Origin: Curtobacterium sp. HSID17257
GTDB lineage: Bacteria; Actinomycetota; Actinomycetes; Actinomycetales; Microbacteriaceae
NCBI RefSeq assembly: GCF_003989515.1
Contig: NZ_RBLU01000032.1
Location: forward strand, 1-32,015
Direction: 5' to 3'
Length of the DNA: 32,015 nt
The translations under genes and the position numbers were made by a program. The notes below the pieces were generated by a model, which was not told the origin of the DNA, did not search any database, and saw nothing but the letters and a program-made list of their open reading frames with translations. Shown piece by piece: positions 15,413-23,672 of this stretch. Each line of letters starts with the position of its first letter. The stretch's first letter is position 1.

Positions 15413-15754
15413 TCAGGCCGCCCGCGAGAACAGCCCGCGCAGGGCGCGCGTCAGCCGCCCCGTGCGTCGTGGCTGCTGGACGACCTCGATCGCACGCGTG
15501 GGCATGCGGAACGCGAGGTCGTGGAGCATGTTCCGCTTCGTGCCGTCCCAGTTCGCGAACAGGTAGGAGCCGCCGATGAACGACATGCTCCGGACCGGCG
15601 TGCGCTTCCACGAGTCGGCGGCGACGTAGTAGCCGGCGTGGCCGGCGCGGATGTGGTCGATGACGGTGTCCACGTCGAAGACACCCGTCGTGGTGACGAC
15701 GGTGGTGATGCCCGTTCGGTCGCGGGCGACGTACTCGATGAGGTGTTCGGTCAC
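15413..15754 (-). CDS. Small DUF3892-like protein of unknown function
   Basis: 113 residues from GTG 15754. The pattern VDTVIDHIRAGHAGYYVAA...WKRTPVRSMSFIGGSYLFANWDGTKRNMLHDLAF resembles DUF3892 proteins: a VIxxIxxGxxxYYV element followed by GGxYLxxxxDxTxxxNLxxL. The C-terminal 25 residues are basic (RRTGRLTRALRGLFSRAA). No signal peptide or membrane helix is seen. An in-frame ATG at 15937 would add 61 low-complexity residues and is unlikely. The function is unknown; assignment to DUF3892 is from memory of the pattern. Confidence 0.6.
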   Translation of the reverse strand: MTEHLIEYVARDRTGITTVVTTTGVFDVDTVIDHIRAGHAGYYVAADSWKRTPVRSMSFIGGSYLFANWDGTKRNMLHDLAFRMPTRAIEVVQQPRRTGRLTRALRGLFSRAA

Positions 15755-15926
15755 GGCGTGCTCTGATCTGTGTCTGACTCGACCGGCCCGTGAGGTCGGC
15801 GCTCGGGAGGTGTTCGGAACCGCCCTTGCTTCCGCCTGGATGGTACGCCGGAGCGGTCGTCCGGTTCCAGGCGCCGATGCGGCTGGGGGACGAACGTCCA
15901 CGCAGCGCGGAGAGCAGGGTGGTCCC

Positions 15927-16532
15927 ATGCGCGCCACTCGTCACTCCCGTCCCGCAGGCCTGCTCCTGGTCACCGCGATCGCTTCGGTCGCGCTCGCCGG
16001 GTGCACGGGAGGATCGGGCGGTGATGCCACCGCGACCGTGACCGCGACCCGGACGGTCACCCCGTCGGCGTCGTCGTCCGCCTCGTCGTCCGGCGGGGCG
16101 GCTCCCACCGCCACGCCCTCGTGCGGGCCGTCCGACGGGGCCGCTGCCGCCGCTGGTCCGATCGCGGACCTCCCGCTGCCCGCCGGCCTCGAGTCGGCGC
16201 GGTGGGACGCGTCGGCCGCGGACACCTCGGTGTACGACGGGTGCGCGGCCCTGTCCGCCGTCACCGTCAGCGTCGCCGACGGCACCGCGAGCTCACCGGT
16301 CGCGATCCTGCTCTTCCACGACGGCACGTACCTCGGGACGGCGACGAAGGAGCAGTACCCGTTCGTGCCGGAGGTGACGCGGAAGTCGGCGGGGTCGATC
16401 CGCGTCGAGTACCGCTACCCGCAGGGTGCCGACAGCAACGCCGACCCGTCCGGCCGCGCGACCGCGACCTACACGTGGGACGACGGCGCGGGTCGGGTCG
16501 AGATGTCCGGGGACGTCCCGCCGGCTGCCTGA
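15927..16532 (+). CDS. LppP/LprE-like lipoprotein
   Basis: A 201-residue secreted lipoprotein. The signal peptide ends in the lipobox ALAGC with the lipidated cysteine at residue 26. A Ser/Thr-rich spacer (TATVTATRTVTPSASSSASSSGG) follows, then a globular domain with YDGCAALSAVTVSV and ILLFHDGTYLGTATKEQYPFV, which matches the LppP/LprE family pattern. Two further cysteines (in PTPSCGPSD and in YDGCAA) could form a disulfide outside the membrane. AGGGTGG precedes ATG 15927. The next gene begins 29 bp downstream and may be cotranscribed. Molecular role unknown. Confidence 0.85.
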   Translation: MRATRHSRPAGLLLVTAIASVALAGCTGGSGGDATATVTATRTVTPSASSSASSSGGAAPTATPSCGPSDGAAAAAGPIADLPLPAGLESARWDASAADTSVYDGCAALSAVTVSVADGTASSPVAILLFHDGTYLGTATKEQYPFVPEVTRKSAGSIRVEYRYPQGADSNADPSGRATATYTWDDGAGRVEMSGDVPPAA

Positions 16533-16561
16533 CCGCCCGCGCCGGTGGGATGCTGGTCCGC

Positions 16562-17626
16562 ATGCCCCTGACCCGCCCGGCGCTCGTCGCCGCCCTGCCC
16601 GGTCTCGCGCTCGCGGTCGTGATCGGCATCGCCGCCACCCTGGTGGGCCGTGCGGTCCCGGTCGTCGGCGGTCCGGTGCCGGCCGTGCTGCTCGGTGCGC
16701 TGGTCGGCTGGCTCGTCCGGCGCCGACGGCAGCAGGACCACGGGACGGCAGACCTCGGCGGGCTGCAGCCCGGCGTGAAGTTCGCGTCGAGCCGGGTCCT
16801 GCAGGCCGCGGTCGTGCTCCTCGGCGCACAGCTGTCGATCGGCGAGGTCGTGCGCATCGGCGGCGAGACCCTCCCGGTGATGCTCACGACGCTCGTGGTC
16901 TGCCTCGTCGCCGCGTGGGGGATCGGTCGGTTGCTCCGGGTGTCGAGCACGCTCCGCACGCTGATCGGGGTCGGCACGGGCATCTGCGGCGCCTCCGCCA
17001 TCGCGGCCGTCACCCCCGTCGTCGGTGCCGCCAGCGCCGAGGTCGCGTACGCCCTGTCGACGATCTTCCTCTGCAACATCGCCGCGGTCTTCGTCTTCCC
17101 CCTGGTCGGCCACGCGCTCGGCCTGTCCCAGCACGCGTTCGGCGTCTTCGCCGGCACCGCCGTGAACGACACGTCGTCCGTCGTCGCGACCGCCACGATC
17201 TACGGTCCCCAGGCGACCGACACGGCCGTCGTCGTGAAGCTGGTCCGGACCCTGATGATCATCCCGATCGTCATCGGGCTCGCCGGCCTGGAGGCACGCC
17301 GCACCGCCCGCGCGCAGCCGGACTCCGTCGACGGGCCGCGTCGCGCCGGGGGCGTCCGTGTGCTGCGGTTGGTCCCGTGGTTCCTCGTCGGGTTCCTCGT
17401 CGTGGTGCTGCTGCGGACCACCGGGGTCCTGCCGGCGGCGGCGGCCCCGAGGTTCTCGGCGGCGGCGACGTTCCTCATCACGGTGGCGCTGGCGGCCGTG
17501 GGGGTCTCGACGGACTTCGCGGCGCTGCGTCGTGCCGGGTTCCGCCCGATGCTGCTCGGCATCGCGCTGTGGGTGCTCGTCGCGGCGACGAGCCTGGGGG
17601 TGCAGGCGGCCTTCGGTCAGCGCTGA
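16562..17626 (+). CDS. YeiH/UPF0324 family putative sulfate exporter
   Basis: About 354 residues and roughly ten membrane helices with the conserved YeiH (UPF0324) blocks: GGLQPGVKFASSRVLQAAVVLLGAQLS, GVGTGICGASAIAAVTPV, and FGVFAGTAVNDTSSVVATATIYG. Family members are annotated as putative sulfate or small-anion exporters, on limited experimental grounds. ATG 16562 is preferred over ATG 16550 because GATGCT lies 7 nt before it, in the same geometry as the leaderless promoters here; neither ATG has a well-placed Shine-Dalgarno. Confidence 0.87.
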   Translation: MPLTRPALVAALPGLALAVVIGIAATLVGRAVPVVGGPVPAVLLGALVGWLVRRRRQQDHGTADLGGLQPGVKFASSRVLQAAVVLLGAQLSIGEVVRIGGETLPVMLTTLVVCLVAAWGIGRLLRVSSTLRTLIGVGTGICGASAIAAVTPVVGAASAEVAYALSTIFLCNIAAVFVFPLVGHALGLSQHAFGVFAGTAVNDTSSVVATATIYGPQATDTAVVVKLVRTLMIIPIVIGLAGLEARRTARAQPDSVDGPRRAGGVRVLRLVPWFLVGFLVVVLLRTTGVLPAAAAPRFSAAATFLITVALAAVGVSTDFAALRRAGFRPMLLGIALWVLVAATSLGVQAAFGQR

Positions 17627-17757
17627 CGCGGCGCCCGCGTGGCCGCTCGGTCCGCGCGCTCGGTCCGCGCCGCCGTCGGTGGAGCAGGAAACGTCGAGTG
17701 GCGCGAGGCAACCCGACGTCGTCTGCTCCATGGACGCGCCCCGCGCGCGCAACCGCA

Positions 17758-17807
17758 CGACGGACGGGAGGCACGGTGCCAGCTGGCACCGTGCCTCCCG
17801 TCCGTCG
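17758..17807. terminator. 50-bp perfect palindrome (repeat family), convergent terminator
   Basis: Twenty-three-nt arms (17758-17780 and 17785-17807) around agct form a continuous perfect palindrome containing GACGGGAGGCACGGTGCC. It lies between the stops at 17626 and 17816. The remaining 130 bp of the gap show no gene. Confidence 0.85.
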
Positions 17808-17815
17808 CCCGCTCG

Positions 17816-18892
17816 TCAGCCGCGCAGCGCCTCCGCGAGCTTCACGCGACCGCCGGTCCGGAGCAGCGCGTTCTCGTAGATGCGCGCGCCCACGGCGACG
17901 ACCACGACGACCGACGCGGCGACGACCAGCAGTGACACGATCGGCTCCCACCACTCGGCCGTCCCCAGGAAGATGCGCATCGGCATGCCGATCGGCGCAC
18001 TGAACGGGACGTACGACATGATCCCCACGATCGTCGGGTCGTCCGCCGCCACCACGATGAGGATGTACGGGATCATCACGAGCATCATCACCGGCATGGT
18101 CACGCTGCCGACGTCCTCCTGACGGGAGACGAGCACGGCGGACGCGGCGAACAGCGACGCGATGAGCACGAAGCCGACCGCGAAGAAGCCGACGAACCAC
18201 AGCACGCTCGGCCCGAGCAGGGTGAACAGGTTGTCCTGCCCGGTGACCGCGAGGGCCACCACCCCGGCGATCGCGATCGCGACGATCTGCGCGAAGGCCA
18301 TGATGCTGTTGCCGAGCACCTTGCCGGCGAGCAGTGCCCGCGCCGGGATCGCCGCCATCAGGATCTCGACGACCCGGGTGGACTTCTCCTCGACGACGCT
18401 CTGCGCGATCGACGAACCGAAGGTCACCGCGGAGGCGAAGAACACGACGCCGAACATGATGCCGATGGCGGACACGAGCCCCGCGGACAGCGTCCCGGGC
18501 TCGAGGAGCTCGACGGACGGCGTGACACTGAGCGCGCTGACGACGTCGGTCGGGGCGTCCTCGAGCCCCACGACCGAGTAGCCGAGGGCGTCGTCGGACG
18601 GCACGATGGCGGCGTCCACCTCGCCGTCGCGCACCAGGCGTTCGGCCTGCGCGGTGGTCCGCGTCGGGGTGACGTCGAAGCCGGCCGTGGACTCGAGCGA
18701 GACCCCGTCGACGACGGCGACGGGGGTCGTGTCGTCCGCCGTGGCCTTGCCGACGATGCCGCCGATCACGATCGAGGCGACGACCACCACCAGCAGGATC
18801 GCCGCCGAGACCACGAAGGCCTTGCTGCGCACACGGGCCTGGATCTCGCGGGCGGTCACGAGCCTGACCGCGTTCACGAAGGAGCTGTTCAT
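17816..18892 (-). CDS. ABC transporter permease (NatB/ABC-2 type)
   Basis: A 358-residue permease. The N-terminal RLVTAREIQARVRSKAFVVSAAIL leads into a first membrane helix. A large extracytoplasmic domain (about 50-135) follows, then five or six helices; IAQSVVEEKSTRVVEILMAAIPARALLAGKVLG is the conserved cytoplasmic segment of NatB-like (sodium efflux) permeases. The start ATG 18892 overlaps the stop of the upstream ATPase gene by 4 bp. It forms an exporter with that ATPase; the neighbouring two-component genes suggest stress-controlled efflux. Cargo unknown. Confidence 0.88.
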   Translation of the reverse strand: MNSSFVNAVRLVTAREIQARVRSKAFVVSAAILLVVVVASIVIGGIVGKATADDTTPVAVVDGVSLESTAGFDVTPTRTTAQAERLVRDGEVDAAIVPSDDALGYSVVGLEDAPTDVVSALSVTPSVELLEPGTLSAGLVSAIGIMFGVVFFASAVTFGSSIAQSVVEEKSTRVVEILMAAIPARALLAGKVLGNSIMAFAQIVAIAIAGVVALAVTGQDNLFTLLGPSVLWFVGFFAVGFVLIASLFAASAVLVSRQEDVGSVTMPVMMLVMIPYILIVVAADDPTIVGIMSYVPFSAPIGMPMRIFLGTAEWWEPIVSLLVVAASVVVVVAVGARIYENALLRTGGRVKLAEALRG

Positions 18893-19770
18893 CGGACGAC
18901 CTCCCGGAAGACCTCGCTGAGTCGGGGCACCCGCGGGGCGAACGACCCCACCGTGCCGTGCTGGACGGCGCGCTGCAGGACACGCTGCGCGGTCGGCTCG
19001 TCGGCCTCGAACACGGCGTAGCCGCCGTCGAACTCGCGGACGGTCACGCCGGGCTCGTCACGGAGCCAGGCGACGTCACCGTCGACGAGCAGCTCCCACG
19101 CGGCAGGTCCGGCGCTGCGGCGCAGGTCCTCCTGGGAGCCGGCGGCGCGGATCGTGCCGTCGGCGATCACGACGACGTCGTCGCAGAGCCGTTCGACCAC
19201 GTCGAGCTGGTGGCTCGAGAACAGCACCGGCACACCCTTGGCGGCCTGCTCACGGAGCACGCCGAGCACGGTGTCGACCGCCATCGGGTCCAGGCCCGAG
19301 AACGGTTCGTCGAGCACCAGGACCTCCGGGTCGTGCACGAGTGCCGCGGCGACCTGCACCCGCTGCTGGTTGCCCAGCGAGAGCTTCTCGACGGCGTCGC
19401 CCGCGTGCTGCGCGAGGTCGAGGCGTTCGAGCAGTGCGCTCGTGCGCTGCCCGGCGGTCCGCTTGTCGACGCCGTGCAGACGCGCCAGGTAGGTGATCTG
19501 CTCGGCGACCGGCATCTTCGGGTAGAGCCCGCGCTCCTCGGGCATGTAGCCGAAGCGGCGGCGGTCGGTCGGCCCGACCTCGCTGCCGTCGATCGTGACC
19601 CGCCCGGTGTCGGCCTGCAGCACGCCGAGCAGGATCCGCATGGTGGTCGTCTTGCCGGCGCCGTTGCCGCCGACGAACCCGGTCAGTCGGCCGCTGCCGA
19701 CCGAGAACCCCACGTCGTCGAGCACCCGGCGGTCGCCGAAGTGCTTCGTGACCCCTTCGATGGTGAGCAT
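18889..19770 (-). CDS. ABC transporter ATP-binding protein (NatA-like)
   Basis: A 293-residue ATPase subunit. Walker A is GGNGAGKTT, the signature motif is LSLGNQQRVQVAAAL and Walker B is VLVLDEPFSGLDPMA, with the switch SSHQLD. A C-terminal domain of about 80 residues ends in RVPRLSEVFREVVR. The start is ATG 19770 because GGAAGGGGA lies upstream; a much longer frame upstream to 19965 is not translated plausibly. It is the first gene of the exporter pair, 130 bp downstream of the response-regulator gene on the same strand. Confidence 0.9.
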   Translation of the reverse strand: MLTIEGVTKHFGDRRVLDDVGFSVGSGRLTGFVGGNGAGKTTTMRILLGVLQADTGRVTIDGSEVGPTDRRRFGYMPEERGLYPKMPVAEQITYLARLHGVDKRTAGQRTSALLERLDLAQHAGDAVEKLSLGNQQRVQVAAALVHDPEVLVLDEPFSGLDPMAVDTVLGVLREQAAKGVPVLFSSHQLDVVERLCDDVVVIADGTIRAAGSQEDLRRSAGPAAWELLVDGDVAWLRDEPGVTVREFDGGYAVFEADEPTAQRVLQRAVQHGTVGSFAPRVPRLSEVFREVVR

Positions 19771-19811
19771 CGCCCGTTCCCCTTCCGTCGGCGGTCCTCG
19801 CCGACGTCTCG

Positions 19812-19817
19812 ACGCTA
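19812..19817 (-). promoter_or_regulatory. Possible -10 box for the NatAB-like operon
   Basis: On the minus strand TAGCGT lies about 40 nt before ATG 19770, which has its own Shine-Dalgarno. No good -35 is visible. Partial copies of the arm gggaggc(a/g)cgg flank it at 19824 and 19847. These may form a weak terminator after the response regulator. Confidence 0.25.
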
Positions 19818-19900
19818 TTGGCCGGGAGGCACGGCGCACCTCCGACGGGAGGCGGGACTTCCCGACGCCACGGCTCCACCGCGCGGGGGAGCGGACTCCG

Positions 19901-20614
19901 TCAGCTCGCGGAGGCGACCCCGCGCTCGAATGCCCAGACGACGGCCTGGATCCGGTCGCGGACACCGGTCTTCTGCAGGACGTTCGACACGTGCGTCTTC
20001 ACGGTGGCCTCGCCGACGAAGAGCTCGCGGGCGATCTCGGCGTTGCTGAACCCGCGGGCGAGCAGGCGCAGGACCTCGGCCTCACGCTCGGTGAGGCCCG
20101 CGGTGGCGATGGCCGCCGCGCCGGTGTCCGGTACGGCCGGACCCCCGTCCCCGCCGGCGGCTCCGGGGCAGTCCGGCCCGTGTCCGGCGGTCGCACGGCT
20201 GATCACCCGGCGGGTGACGTCGGGGGCGAGCAGTGCGTCACCGGCCGCGACGGTGCGGACGGCGTCGATCAGCCGTTCGGGGGAGGCGTTCTTCAGCAGG
20301 AACCCGCTCGCACCGGCCTCGAGCGCCTGGAACAGGGCATCGTCGTCGTCGAAGGTGGTGAGGACGAGGACCGCCGGCGGGTCCGCGAGTGCACCGATCC
20401 GTCGCGCCGCGTCGAGCCCGTCGACACCGGGCATCTGGACGTCGAGGCACACGACGTCGGGCCGGAGGGCCACGACGGCCTCCACCGCAGCCGCACCGTC
20501 CGGGGCCTCGCCGATCACCCGGAAGCCCGGCTCGGACTCCAGGATCACGCGGAAGCCGGCGCGCACCAGGTCCTGGTCGTCCGCGAGCACGATCGTCAGG
20601 TCGTCGGCAGCCAT
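19901..20614 (-). CDS. NarL/LuxR-type response regulator
   Basis: A 237-residue regulator. The receiver domain (1-125) has acidic residues D12 and D13, phosphoacceptor D58 in VVCLDVQMPG, the Thr in LTTFDDDD and K in GFLLKNA. A Gly/Pro/Ala-rich linker follows. The C-terminal LuxR-type helix-turn-helix contains LTEREAEVLRLLARGFSNAEIARELFVGEATVKTHV. The gene overlaps the upstream kinase gene by 19 bp, so the two are translated together. The likely target is the ABC exporter just downstream or the MFS gene upstream (inference). Confidence 0.92.
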   Translation of the reverse strand: MAADDLTIVLADDQDLVRAGFRVILESEPGFRVIGEAPDGAAAVEAVVALRPDVVCLDVQMPGVDGLDAARRIGALADPPAVLVLTTFDDDDALFQALEAGASGFLLKNASPERLIDAVRTVAAGDALLAPDVTRRVISRATAGHGPDCPGAAGGDGGPAVPDTGAAAIATAGLTEREAEVLRLLARGFSNAEIARELFVGEATVKTHVSNVLQKTGVRDRIQAVVWAFERGVASAS

Positions 20615-21885
20615 GCCCGTACCAGGTACCCTCCCCGGGCGCGCGGCCCGATCTCGATGCGTCCGCCCACCGCGGCGACGCGCTCCCGCATGCCGACGTG
20701 TCCCAACCCACTGCTGCGCGGGTCGCGGACGGCGCCGGCGCCGTGTCCGTCGTCGGCGACCTCGACCTCGATGGCGTCGTCGAGGTAGCGCAGCCGCACG
20801 TCGGCCCGGGCGCTCGGTCCGGCGTGCTTCACGACGTTCGTCACGGCCTCCTGCGCGATCCGGAACGCCACCGCGCCGACGGTCGGCGGGACGGTGCGTT
20901 CGTCCCCGACGACCACGTACTCGCCGTCGTGGCCGGCGGTGCGCACGGCCTCGACGAGTTCGGGCATCCGCCCGAGCCCGGCCGTGCTCGGTGCTGTGTC
21001 GGTCGCGCTCGGTGCCGTGTCGGTCGCGTCCCCGCCACGGTCGTCCTCACGCAGGGTCCCGAGCATGCGACGGAGCTCCTCGACCGCGGTGCGCGCGCTG
21101 TCCTCGACCACCGTGAGTGACGCGGTGGCCTGTGCCGGATCGCGGACGACCACGCGTCGCGCAGCCCCGGCCTGGACGCCCATCAGCGACACGTGGTGCG
21201 CGACCACGTCGTGCAGTTCCCGGGCGATCCGCACCCGCTCGAGGGTGAGCGCCTGGGCAGCGGTGCGTTCCCGCTCGGACGCGAGCTCGGCGGTGCGTTC
21301 GGTGAGGTCCTGCTTCGCGACCGCGGCTGCCCACGCCCGGTTGCCGGCGTACCAGGCGCCGCCGAAGTACAGCACGTTGATCAGGATGTTGACCAGCGAG
21401 TACGCGACGTACGGCGGGATGAGCGCGTCGTCGCCGCCCGGGAGAGCGCTCGGCGCCGCCCACCCGAACGAGAGCGAGACGAACACCCACGCGAACATCC
21501 CGCCGATGATCACCCAGCGGACCACCTCGGCACGGACGCGGTCCGAGCACCAGGCGCCCACCGTGTAGAGCGCGATGAAGAGCGTGAAGTTGATGAGGAC
21601 GATCTCGGGCACGTGGAGCAGCTGCGTCGCCGCGTACGCCAGCGCGGACACGACCGCGACGGTCATCGGCCACCGGCGACGGAACGCGATCGGTGCGGCG
21701 TTCGCGACGATCATCAGCGCCGAGGTCCACCACGGAGCCTGGTCGTCGCCGTACACGCCCACTGCGCCGTACAACGTGGTCGTGACGGCCAGCCCGACGC
21801 CGAGCACCAGCGCGAGCACTGCGTCCTGGCGGTGCTCCCGCGGCCCGACGGGCAGCCGGCCCCACCCCTCCGTCGTCCTCCCCAT
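20596..21885 (-). CDS. Two-component sensor histidine kinase (HisKA_3, DesK/NarX-like)
   Basis: A 429-residue membrane kinase. About five or six helices span residues 22-185 with very short loops, suggesting sensing within the membrane. The phosphoacceptor box is ERVRIARELHDVVAHHVSLMG, followed by an HATPase domain with QEAVTNVVKHAG (N box), VADDGHGAG and GLGHVGMRERVAAVGG. Between them lies a duplicated ATDTAPS-like repeat. ATG 21885 has no Shine-Dalgarno; it starts 10 bp after the MFS stop. TAGCGT, whose TAG is that stop codon, lies 7 nt before it, so a leaderless start or coupling to the MFS gene are both possible. Confidence 0.9.
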   Translation of the reverse strand: MGRTTEGWGRLPVGPREHRQDAVLALVLGVGLAVTTTLYGAVGVYGDDQAPWWTSALMIVANAAPIAFRRRWPMTVAVVSALAYAATQLLHVPEIVLINFTLFIALYTVGAWCSDRVRAEVVRWVIIGGMFAWVFVSLSFGWAAPSALPGGDDALIPPYVAYSLVNILINVLYFGGAWYAGNRAWAAAVAKQDLTERTAELASERERTAAQALTLERVRIARELHDVVAHHVSLMGVQAGAARRVVVRDPAQATASLTVVEDSARTAVEELRRMLGTLREDDRGGDATDTAPSATDTAPSTAGLGRMPELVEAVRTAGHDGEYVVVGDERTVPPTVGAVAFRIAQEAVTNVVKHAGPSARADVRLRYLDDAIEVEVADDGHGAGAVRDPRSSGLGHVGMRERVAAVGGRIEIGPRARGGYLVRAWLPTT

Positions 21886-21892
21886 GCGGTCA

Positions 21893-21898
21893 ACGCTA
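21893..21898 (-). promoter_or_regulatory. Possible leaderless -10 box of the kinase gene overlapping the MFS stop codon
   Basis: On the minus strand this reads TAGCGT, 7 nt before ATG 21885. Its first three bases are the TAG stop of the MFS gene. The identical hexamer and spacing occur before the ABC ATPase at 13533. Coupling to the MFS transcript is the alternative. Confidence 0.4.
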
Positions 21899-23086
21899 CC
21901 GGGTGGGCGCCGCTGACCGCAGGCTCCGACGGGCGACCAGCAGCGGGGTACCGGCAGCGACCGCCACGACGGCGGCGGCAGCGATGAAGGTCGGCGCCGT
22001 GCCCGCCGGTCCGACCAGTGCGCCGGCGGCCGCTGCCCCGAGCGCCTGTCCGGCGACGAGCACCACGAAGAGCACCGCGGTGCCCGCAGCGGCGTACTCC
22101 TCGTCGATCTCGGTCGTCCACGCGATGAGGGCACCGGTCGCTGCGGTGTAGCCCCACCCGAACAGTGCGCACGCCACCAGTGCGGCCGCGACGACGTGGG
22201 GCAGCAGCCCGAGTGCGAGGACCGCGACGGCGGCGGCCGTCGTGGTCAGCAGCCACAGGCGAGCGGCCGGCATCCCGCTCGTCCACCGTGCCGTCACCGC
22301 GGCCGAGGCGCCGCCGGCGCCGAGCAGGATCCAGGCCACGACCGTCAGCACGCTCGGCACACCCGCACCGACGAGGGCCGAGCGGCCGTAGGTCCAGACC
22401 GCCGCCGAGCCCGCGCCGAACAGCAGGGCGACCACCACCGGCACGACCTGTGCACCGAACCACGACCGGCCGGGCAGCACGGGGCGCGCCGGACGCCCGA
22501 CGTCGACGGTCCGCCCTGCCGCGAGGAACACCACGCCACCGACCACCAGCGTCACGACCCCGGCGACGGCCCACGCGGCCCGCCAGTCCGGCAGGAGCAC
22601 GAGCGCGAGCAGTCCGGCGGCGACGAGCCCCGGACCCGTGCCGGAGTTCACGACCGCCTGCGCCCGGTCGCGGGCCGCCTCGTCGACCCGACCGGTGACC
22701 AGCTGCACCATCGCCGGCGACGCGAGTCCGGCACCGATCGACGCCACGACCACGGAGGCCCCGAACACGATGGCTGACGGGCTCGCCGCCATCGCGATCG
22801 CGCCGATGCCCGCGGTGAGTGCCGCGCCGACGACGAGCCACCGGGCAGCGCGGCCCGCGAGGAGGAACCCCACGACGGCGCCGAAGCAGTACGTGACCGA
22901 GGCGCCCGAGGACACCGCCCCGCCGACGTCCGCTCCGAAGCCGAGGTCGCGCTGCACGTCCGGCAGGAAGAGCCCGAACGCCAGGCGCACCAGGCCGTAC
23001 GTCGCAGCGACGAGTCCGAGCCCGCCGACCACCAGGAGGTGATCCCGTAACGAAAACGCCGAGGAGCTGTTCTTCACGCGGGGCAT
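21896..23086 (-). CDS. MFS transporter
   Basis: About 396 residues with some 12 membrane helices. The first helix is HLLVVGGLGLVAATYGLVRLAFGLFLPDVQ, and the motif-A-like loop is GFLLAGRAARWLVVG. It belongs to the MFS broadly, with resemblance to CynX/NimT-like members; substrate unknown. The start is uncertain: ATG 23086 and GTG 23077 both give a leader (MPRVKNSSSAFSLRD) that is simply antisense to conserved TetR coding sequence, so the original N-terminus has probably been lost or replaced. The kinase gene follows 10 bp downstream. No promoter is visible for it. Confidence 0.85.
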   Translation of the reverse strand: MPRVKNSSSAFSLRDHLLVVGGLGLVAATYGLVRLAFGLFLPDVQRDLGFGADVGGAVSSGASVTYCFGAVVGFLLAGRAARWLVVGAALTAGIGAIAMAASPSAIVFGASVVVASIGAGLASPAMVQLVTGRVDEAARDRAQAVVNSGTGPGLVAAGLLALVLLPDWRAAWAVAGVVTLVVGGVVFLAAGRTVDVGRPARPVLPGRSWFGAQVVPVVVALLFGAGSAAVWTYGRSALVGAGVPSVLTVVAWILLGAGGASAAVTARWTSGMPAARLWLLTTTAAAVAVLALGLLPHVVAAALVACALFGWGYTAATGALIAWTTEIDEEYAAAGTAVLFVVLVAGQALGAAAAGALVGPAGTAPTFIAAAAVVAVAAGTPLLVARRSLRSAAPTR

Positions 23087-23108
23087 CGCGGCGACCCCGA
23101 TCGACGCC

Positions 23109-23570
23109 GTGCTCGAGCGCGCGGGGGTGTCGTCGGCGACGCTCTACCGCGGGTACCCGAGCAAGGAGGCCCTCGTCGCCGCCGCGCTCGACCGACGCCA
23201 CGAGGACTGGGTCGCGACCTGGGACCGGGCGCTCGAGCGGGCGACGGACGACCGCGGCAGGCTCCTCGCCGTGTTCGACGCGCTCGACGACTACCGGTCC
23301 ACCCCGACGGGCTCCCGCTGGTGCGCGTTCCTCGGTACCGCCGCCGAGTACGTCGACGCCCCCGAGGACCTGCGCGCCGTCCTCGACCGCGAGACCAGCA
23401 CCCTGCGCCGACGGCTCACCGAGACGGCTCGGCCGGTCGTGGGCGACCGTGCCCCGGCGCTCGCCGAACAACTGCTGCTCGTCGTCTCCGGGTCGCTCGC
23501 GATGCGCCTGCGCGACCCGGCGGCGGACGCCGCCACCGCTCGTGCGGTCGCGTCTGCACTCCTGCACTGA
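23109..23570 (+). CDS. TetR/AcrR family regulator with missing N-terminus
   Basis: Conserved TetR helix-turn-helix sequence is readable from 23049 (ENAEELFFTRGIAATPIDA, then VLERAGVSSATLYRGYPSK), but an in-frame TGA stands at 23040-23042. Between them there is no ATG, GTG or TTG; the first usable start is GTG 23109, which would delete the first helix and half of the second. CTG 23067 is a remote alternative. Helix 3, the ligand-binding domain and the C-terminus look normal (153 residues from 23109). A perfect AGGAGGTGATC lies at 23034 but leads to no start codon. The gene is either broken by a small deletion or carries an assembly error. It would be expected to regulate the head-to-head MFS gene. 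Confidence 0.65.
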   Translation: MLERAGVSSATLYRGYPSKEALVAAALDRRHEDWVATWDRALERATDDRGRLLAVFDALDDYRSTPTGSRWCAFLGTAAEYVDAPEDLRAVLDRETSTLRRRLTETARPVVGDRAPALAEQLLLVVSGSLAMRLRDPAADAATARAVASALLH

Positions 23571-23587
23571 GCGGCCCGTCACCGCAC

Positions 23588-23645
23588 GGACGGGAGGCGC
23601 GGTGCCGGTGACGGACGCCCGTCGCCTGCACCGTGCCTCCCGTCC
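23588..23645. terminator. Nested hairpin of the repeat family between convergent genes
   Basis: Eighteen-nt arms (23588-23605 and 23628-23645) pair with a single G-T wobble and contain GGACGGGAGGCGCGGTGC. The 22-nt loop holds a second small stem (GACGG / CCGTC). It lies between the stops at 23570 and 23673. Confidence 0.8.
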
Positions 23646-23672
23646 GGACCCCGTCGGCTGCGCGTCGGCCGG

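Noticed and set aside
19821-19870. Further member of the palindrome family before the NatA-like gene
   Set aside because: It has two direct partial arms (gggaggcacgg, gggaggcggga) but only 5-bp stems, so it is at most a decayed copy.
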